Part shown: positions 59,878-64,000 of the stretch, piece after piece
Layout of the letters: each line of letters opens with the position of its first letter
Numbering within the stretch: position 1 is the first letter of the stretch
Assembly: GCA_021904315.1 (NCBI GenBank)
Contig: CM038908.1
Coordinates: 17,752,501 to 17,816,500 of the forward strand
DNA: 64,000 nucleotides
Direction: 5' to 3'
DNA from: Sphagnum magellanicum
Taxonomy: Eukaryota; Streptophyta; Sphagnopsida; Sphagnales; Sphagnaceae
The notes under the pieces: model-generated
What the model was told of the DNA's origin: nothing
The model's database searches: none
The model's input: only the letters and a program-made list of their open reading frames with translations
Position numbers and translations under genes: made by a program

Positions 59878-60674
59878 TGTGGTGTGAAAAGAAGTAGTAT
59901 AAAATCTGATCGAATCCTGGGTTTTGCGTCAAGCGACTCAGTGTGGCGGCGTTCCATAATGGACTGCATAGAATTGCATGGCTTTTCCTTTGAGCTATGC
60001 ATTGGATTGGGTATGGCAGCTTGTATTGATGAAGGGAGATGGCAAGTCGGCGAAAGGAGGATCGGATCAGGATGACAAGGAAGATTTTGGGGAGGCTTCT
60101 GGGAGAAGCAACGGAGGTCCGAGAAAAAAGATCAGAGGACCATTTTGAAAAAAAGATTTTTTGGATGTGTAGAAGATAGAATCGAGATAGCTAGAGAAAG
60201 TATCATGCGGTTTTGGGGAGAATCGATAGAAGAAAATACTCTGTAGTCAGGAGCGAGGTTTAGTTCTTTTTTTTTTCCGCTGTGTTGGGTAAATCTAGTC
60301 AAGCATCTGCTGCAGATGAACTTCAGGAGAGAGAGACGATGAGAGGTTTAAGCTAGATTGTTGAAGTTCTGTGATTTGGGAGAGAGCTTGTGCTCTCGGG
60401 TGTAATTACTTGGTGAATATTGAATGGAGTTGTTCTTTGGCTGGCATCCGCGAGTGTGCTAGCAAAACAAGAGTCTGTACTTCCGAAGGTCTGCCTGTTG
60501 CTGTGTGTGTTCATGATGCGTAGTCTATAGACCTCGGGATTAGTAGATAGATCAGGTCCTTTGAGGAGTCTGGTGATGTCTGTGCAAGATGTCAGATCAG
60601 AACATGGTTATGGTGTAGCCCCAGGGGTTCGATGGTGTTGGCTGTAAGTTTGGACCCCTCCTTTTTTGGTCACA
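59878..60674 (+). repeat. 3' LTR of the Gypsy element
   Basis: Colinear with the 5' LTR and about 98% identical by eye. It ends TTTTTTGGTCACA, so TGTG...CACA would be the inverted terminal bases, and it is followed by GTAA. Confidence 0.88.
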
Positions 60675-60678
60675 GTAA
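60675..60678 (+). repeat. Target-site duplication, right copy (GTAA)
   Basis: This copy directly follows the CACA terminus of the 3' LTR and matches the left flank of the element. Confidence 0.55.
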
Positions 60679-60679
60679 T

Positions 60680-62224
60680 ACTTAGGTTAGAAACCCACAT
60701 CATGTTTCTCGTACTGAGGACTTTATACGTTCAATTAATCATAATGAAATGGTTAGTTAATAGGAAGGTGGGGCCATGTAAGTTATAAGCAACCTTGGGT
60801 AGGTAATAGCTAGGTAAGTGTAAGGGAAGATAGTACTATTATGCATATTGCAATTTGCCTTTATCTTTTGACATCAATGTTGCATAAGTGGTGATATGTA
60901 CATAGGTGCAAATAAGTCATCCAAAGTAAAGTAAGTAGAAATATAAGCAATATGTATGTTATGTTGAATGGGTTAGTAATTCAAACTTCATAGGTAGGGG
61001 AGAGAATAATTTAGTGGCTAAATATTATATAAAAATAAAATTAAGAAGATGAAGGGGCTACCCCAATAAATAAGGGGTGTGGAGTTGTGACTTGTTAAGT
61101 CAATAATCTAAGAGATCAAATCCTAGCTAAGCCCCCTTTTCTTCACACTTCATCAAGATAGTCAGCTACCTTAATGGTTAGGGTTGAAATTTTGTTGCCA
61201 AAGTTATCAACAAGAATTGTTCTTTTAAAAGTAAGAATAAGTTTTTTTTAATTTACACTTTACAATTATGCTACCCATGTTTAATAGCTATGAAATAGGA
61301 ACTTTATGAAAGAAAGTTTCATACTTAACCATCATCCATCAAAAGTGGTGTGTTAATGTAACATCTTATTTGACACTTGCATGGTTTTTTTCAATGTAGG
61401 GTAGGTATCAACTTTTTATGATATCCATTGATTCCATTTTTTAAAATAACTTTTAAGAATTCCTAAAATTCATATATTTTATTTCTTTTAATTTTTTTCA
61501 TTTACAAAATCCGCCAAGTATATTAAATTAATTTTTGAATTGAATCTCATGCTTCTTGATATCCTAGAAAATAATATTTGTTGGACATTGATGCTTATTA
61601 TCATAGCTTGAATAACAAAATTTTATAAAATTATTGCAACCATGTACACAAAGGAATGAAATTACAAATTACATGGCCATAAGTTCATTTTGTTTAACTC
61701 ACTTTCACATTTTTGTAACTTTTGTTCTAAAAAAATCACCCTCAACCAACTCTATCAAATTAAAGGGTAAGTTGTAGCCCACCTTAAGATCATTAGGCCA
61801 AATTTTCTTTCTTAATATTAACTTATCTAAATATTTTAATTTTAGCCTACATCTTTTCAAATTTGTGAACATTATTATAATTCATGGTTTTTTCTACTGG
61901 GTTTTATAGTAAAAAAATACCAAAAATGATAAGTGTAAAAAAAACCACCTTATCAATCTAAACAAGTGGATTTGGACTTGCTAATGTGATTAGGTAGTCA
62001 ATTTGGACCCCGTCATTTTGATTGGTATTTGTGACCTACCTACTTTGTCTATTTGATTAATAGATAGTGGACCATTTGATTAGGTCAAATTTATACCTAA
62101 ATTAAAATCATTTTTTGGATTATTATTTAAAAAGTTAATAGGTAGGTATGTGCTAGCGTAGCCTACCTAACTTCAATAAGCTACTTTAGTATAAACTATT
62201 TATTTTAACCCTCTAAGCATGCAC
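60680..62224. other. AT-rich intergenic, no recognised gene
   Basis: Only short frames. A weak tRNA-like string (B-box-like 'gagatcaaatcctagct') occurs near 61109-61125, without other SINE features. Confidence 0.4.
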
Positions 62225-62315
62225 ATAGGTTGCAAATATAAAGAATTGAACCCCAAACCTTCACAATAATAAACCAATGGACTACACCATCAAAGGAGTT
62301 CATTTTTTGTCGATT
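62225..62315 (-). repeat. tRNA-derived SINE candidate
   Basis: On the minus strand, 'gatggtgtagtccattgg' matches a tRNA D-arm/A box and 'ggtttggggttcaattc', about 38 bases on, matches a T-arm/B box. This is the best of the tRNA-like strings in the window. It is not a functional tRNA gene because the acceptor stem does not pair convincingly. Confidence 0.4.
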
Positions 62316-62329
62316 TTTTTATTTTAATG

Positions 62330-62950
62330 TTATTTCACATTATTAAACATAGTGGTTAAATTTAGGTGATTGAACCTAAATGGTTAAATCAAAAGGTTAA
62401 ACCTAGTGGCTAAACTTAATGGCTTAATATAATGGTTAAATCAAGTGGCTAAACTTAATGGTTTAATATAATGGCTAAACATAGTGGCTAACATTGGTTA
62501 AACCTTATGATTAAATCTAATGGCTAAACATAATGGTTAAACCTAATTAATAAACTTAATGACTAAACTTCATGGCAAAACTTTGGCTAAACCTAGTGGC
62601 TAGATTTAATGGTTAAACAAAATAAATAAACTTTAATTAAACCTAATGGTCAAATGTAGTGGTTAAACTAAGTTGATAAATCTAATGGTTAAACTTAGGT
62701 TAAACTTATTAACTAAATCTAGTGGCTAAACATAATGATCAAATTTTGGTTAAACATAGGTTATACCTAGTGGTTATACCTAATGGTTAAATTCAGTGAT
62801 TCAACTTAAACTAAACTTAGTGTTAAATTTAAAGACTAAACATAATGGTTAAACATAATGATTAAATTTTAATTAAACCTAATGGTTAAATTTTGGATAA
62901 ACTTAATGGCCAAACCTAATGGCTACATTCAATTGTTAAATTTGAATAAG
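62330..62950. repeat. 'ggttaaacctaatggctaaac' simple tract
   Basis: Several dozen degenerate copies of a ~12-16-bp phrase built from 'tggttaaac', 'ctaatggcta' and 'aaacttagt'. This is the same kind of sequence as the 'aaccat' tract at 30.2-32.1 kb. Confidence 0.65.
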
Positions 62951-63129
62951 TAGGTTATACGAAAGTGAAAATATATAGGTAGGTAAGTAAATTGATAGGT
63001 GAAAAAATATAGGTAGATAGATATGTACGTACATCCATAGGTAAATAATAGGTAAATGGGTGGGTGGGTAATAAATAAGTAACTAGCTAAATAAATAGGT
63101 CAATGAATAAATAAGAAGTAGATACATAA

Positions 63130-63300
63130 GGTAGTAGACCATGTCACATTTGATTAAAAATCATTGAACGTCTTGATTAAATGTTCAACTTGACTAAAAC
63201 CCCTTGATCATTTTGACTAAAGATCATTGACCATCTTGATTAAATGTTCAACTTGATTAAAAACCATTGGTCATTTTTACTAAAGTTGTACAACTTGACT
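63130..63300. repeat. ~65-bp direct repeat, two copies
   Basis: 'cttgattaaatgttcaactt' occurs at about 63170 and 63235. Flanking 'gatcattttgactaaa' and 'ggtcatttttactaaa' strings extend the similarity. Confidence 0.6.
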
Positions 63301-64000
63301 ATATGTATCTAGTTAAATAAACCATTGTAGTTAAATTGATTAATCAAACACATGTCATTCAAGCCCCTGGCCTTTAGTCAAAATGTACATGTCCATAGTA
63401 AAAAATGACAAATTAGTCAACTTGAACCTTTTAAAAAATCATGATTTGTAATATTAGAATATCCTAACCACGGAAAAAATCTTTTTAGTTTGAATTTGAA
63501 ATTTCATAATCCCAAGGATTCGATTGGTAAGGAAAATAACAATTGAAAACAAATATTCATGTTTTCCCCACCATTTCAAAAGACACTTAGTGTTCTTTGC
63601 ATCAACTTGGTACCATTTGAACATTTTCAATTCCTATTCACCATCTCCTTGGTTGGCTCATTGGTCCCAACTGTTATTTTTAAAATGTCAAGAGAAAAAT
63701 CTTGATTTGCCACAATTTTAGATTTTACCACAAGGTGTGGTACATGGTGGCATTTCAATAGCATTGGAAACAAAGATCATCTATCATGATCTTTTACAAA
63801 TGGAAACATTTTATGATTGACCAATAAATAAAAACCAATCAAAAATTCTTAAATCTTGGGTCTAACATTCAAAAAAACATGTTACAAATGTTCTTTTCTT
63901 TATACTTCATTAAGAATGAAAAAAAAACATATAAAACCTCACATCCTTCTTTTTTGATGTTCAAAGTAATCATATACAACTCCAAAGCCACTCCAAAACT
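63301..64000. other. AT-rich end of window, no recognised gene
   Basis: A 65-codon plus-strand frame (63524-63721) has no motif. Nothing else stands out. Confidence 0.4.

Larger units (their letters stand above)
52847..60674 (+). mobile_element. Ty3/Gypsy (Metaviridae-type) LTR retrotransposon, inactivated
   Basis: Complete structure: 5' LTR, PBS complementary to initiator tRNA-Met, two small leader ORFs, gag, protease, reverse transcriptase, RNase H, integrase, PPT, 3' LTR. The order PR-RT-RH-IN defines Ty3/Gypsy. The LTRs differ by about 16 substitutions by eye (~2%), nearly all transitions, indicating a moderately recent insertion. The 4-bp direct repeat GTAA (52843-52846 and 60675-60678) is the likely target duplication. 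The coding region has six breaks: stops at 54838, 55495, 57621 and 59678, and frame changes near 56077 and 57985-58010. It cannot encode functional products. A GPY/F-type motif follows the integrase; no chromodomain was recognised. Confidence 0.93.

Noticed and set aside
59884..60075. 63-codon ORF in the 3' LTR
   Set aside because: Same as the 5' LTR ORF; likely untranslated because it lies at the presumed promoter.

Overview
This is nuclear DNA of a land plant. It holds two intact, intron-bearing plant genes with GC-richer exons in very AT-rich, repeat-filled intergenic DNA. The genes are a seven-exon mitochondrial malate dehydrogenase (minus strand, 6497-10156) and a four-exon long-chain fatty alcohol oxidase (minus strand, 36942-40226). 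A third minus-strand gene may begin at position 132 and run off the left edge. I cannot name the species. The very low gene density and the many decayed mobile elements suggest a large genome, perhaps a non-flowering lineage, but that is inference.

Layout. 1-420: GC-rich possible gene start. 421-6160: AT-rich spacer with a duplicated ~85-bp block. 6497-10480: malate dehydrogenase and its GC-rich leader. 11.9-15.9 kb: simple AACCA-type tracts, a ~750-bp long inverted repeat, and a T-rich tandem array. 16.1-17.9 kb: decayed pogo/Tigger-like transposase on the minus strand. 18.8-28.4 kb: AT-rich spacer with a pair of tight hairpins. 29.0-30.2 kb: decayed multi-exon coding region with a DGNHRLQAW motif. 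30.2-32.1 kb: 'aaccat' repeat tract. 32.3-33.2 kb: probable solo LTR, related to the inverted repeat at 12.7-13.45 kb. 33.9-35.8 kb: minisatellites. 36.9-40.2 kb: fatty alcohol oxidase. 41.9-50.7 kb: several minisatellites, two abutting MITE-like elements and an 82-bp/53-bp composite tandem array. 52.26-52.70 kb: pogo-type MITE. 52.85-60.67 kb: nearly complete but inactivated Ty3/Gypsy retrotransposon. 60.7-64 kb: AT-rich spacer with a tRNA-like SINE candidate and a 'ggttaaac' tract.

How the parts relate. The two host genes look functionally unrelated: one enzyme belongs to the mitochondrial TCA cycle, the other to fatty alcohol oxidation. The rest is a record of transposition. The pogo-like transposase relic and the pogo-type MITE are a possible autonomous/non-autonomous pair. 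The Gypsy element lies 143 bp from that MITE. It carries six interruptions of its coding region, about 2% LTR divergence by eye, and two small extra ORFs between primer-binding site and gag that share a short motif. No CRISPR array, rRNA, confident tRNA gene or bacterial-type operon is visible. All alignments and counts were made by eye.
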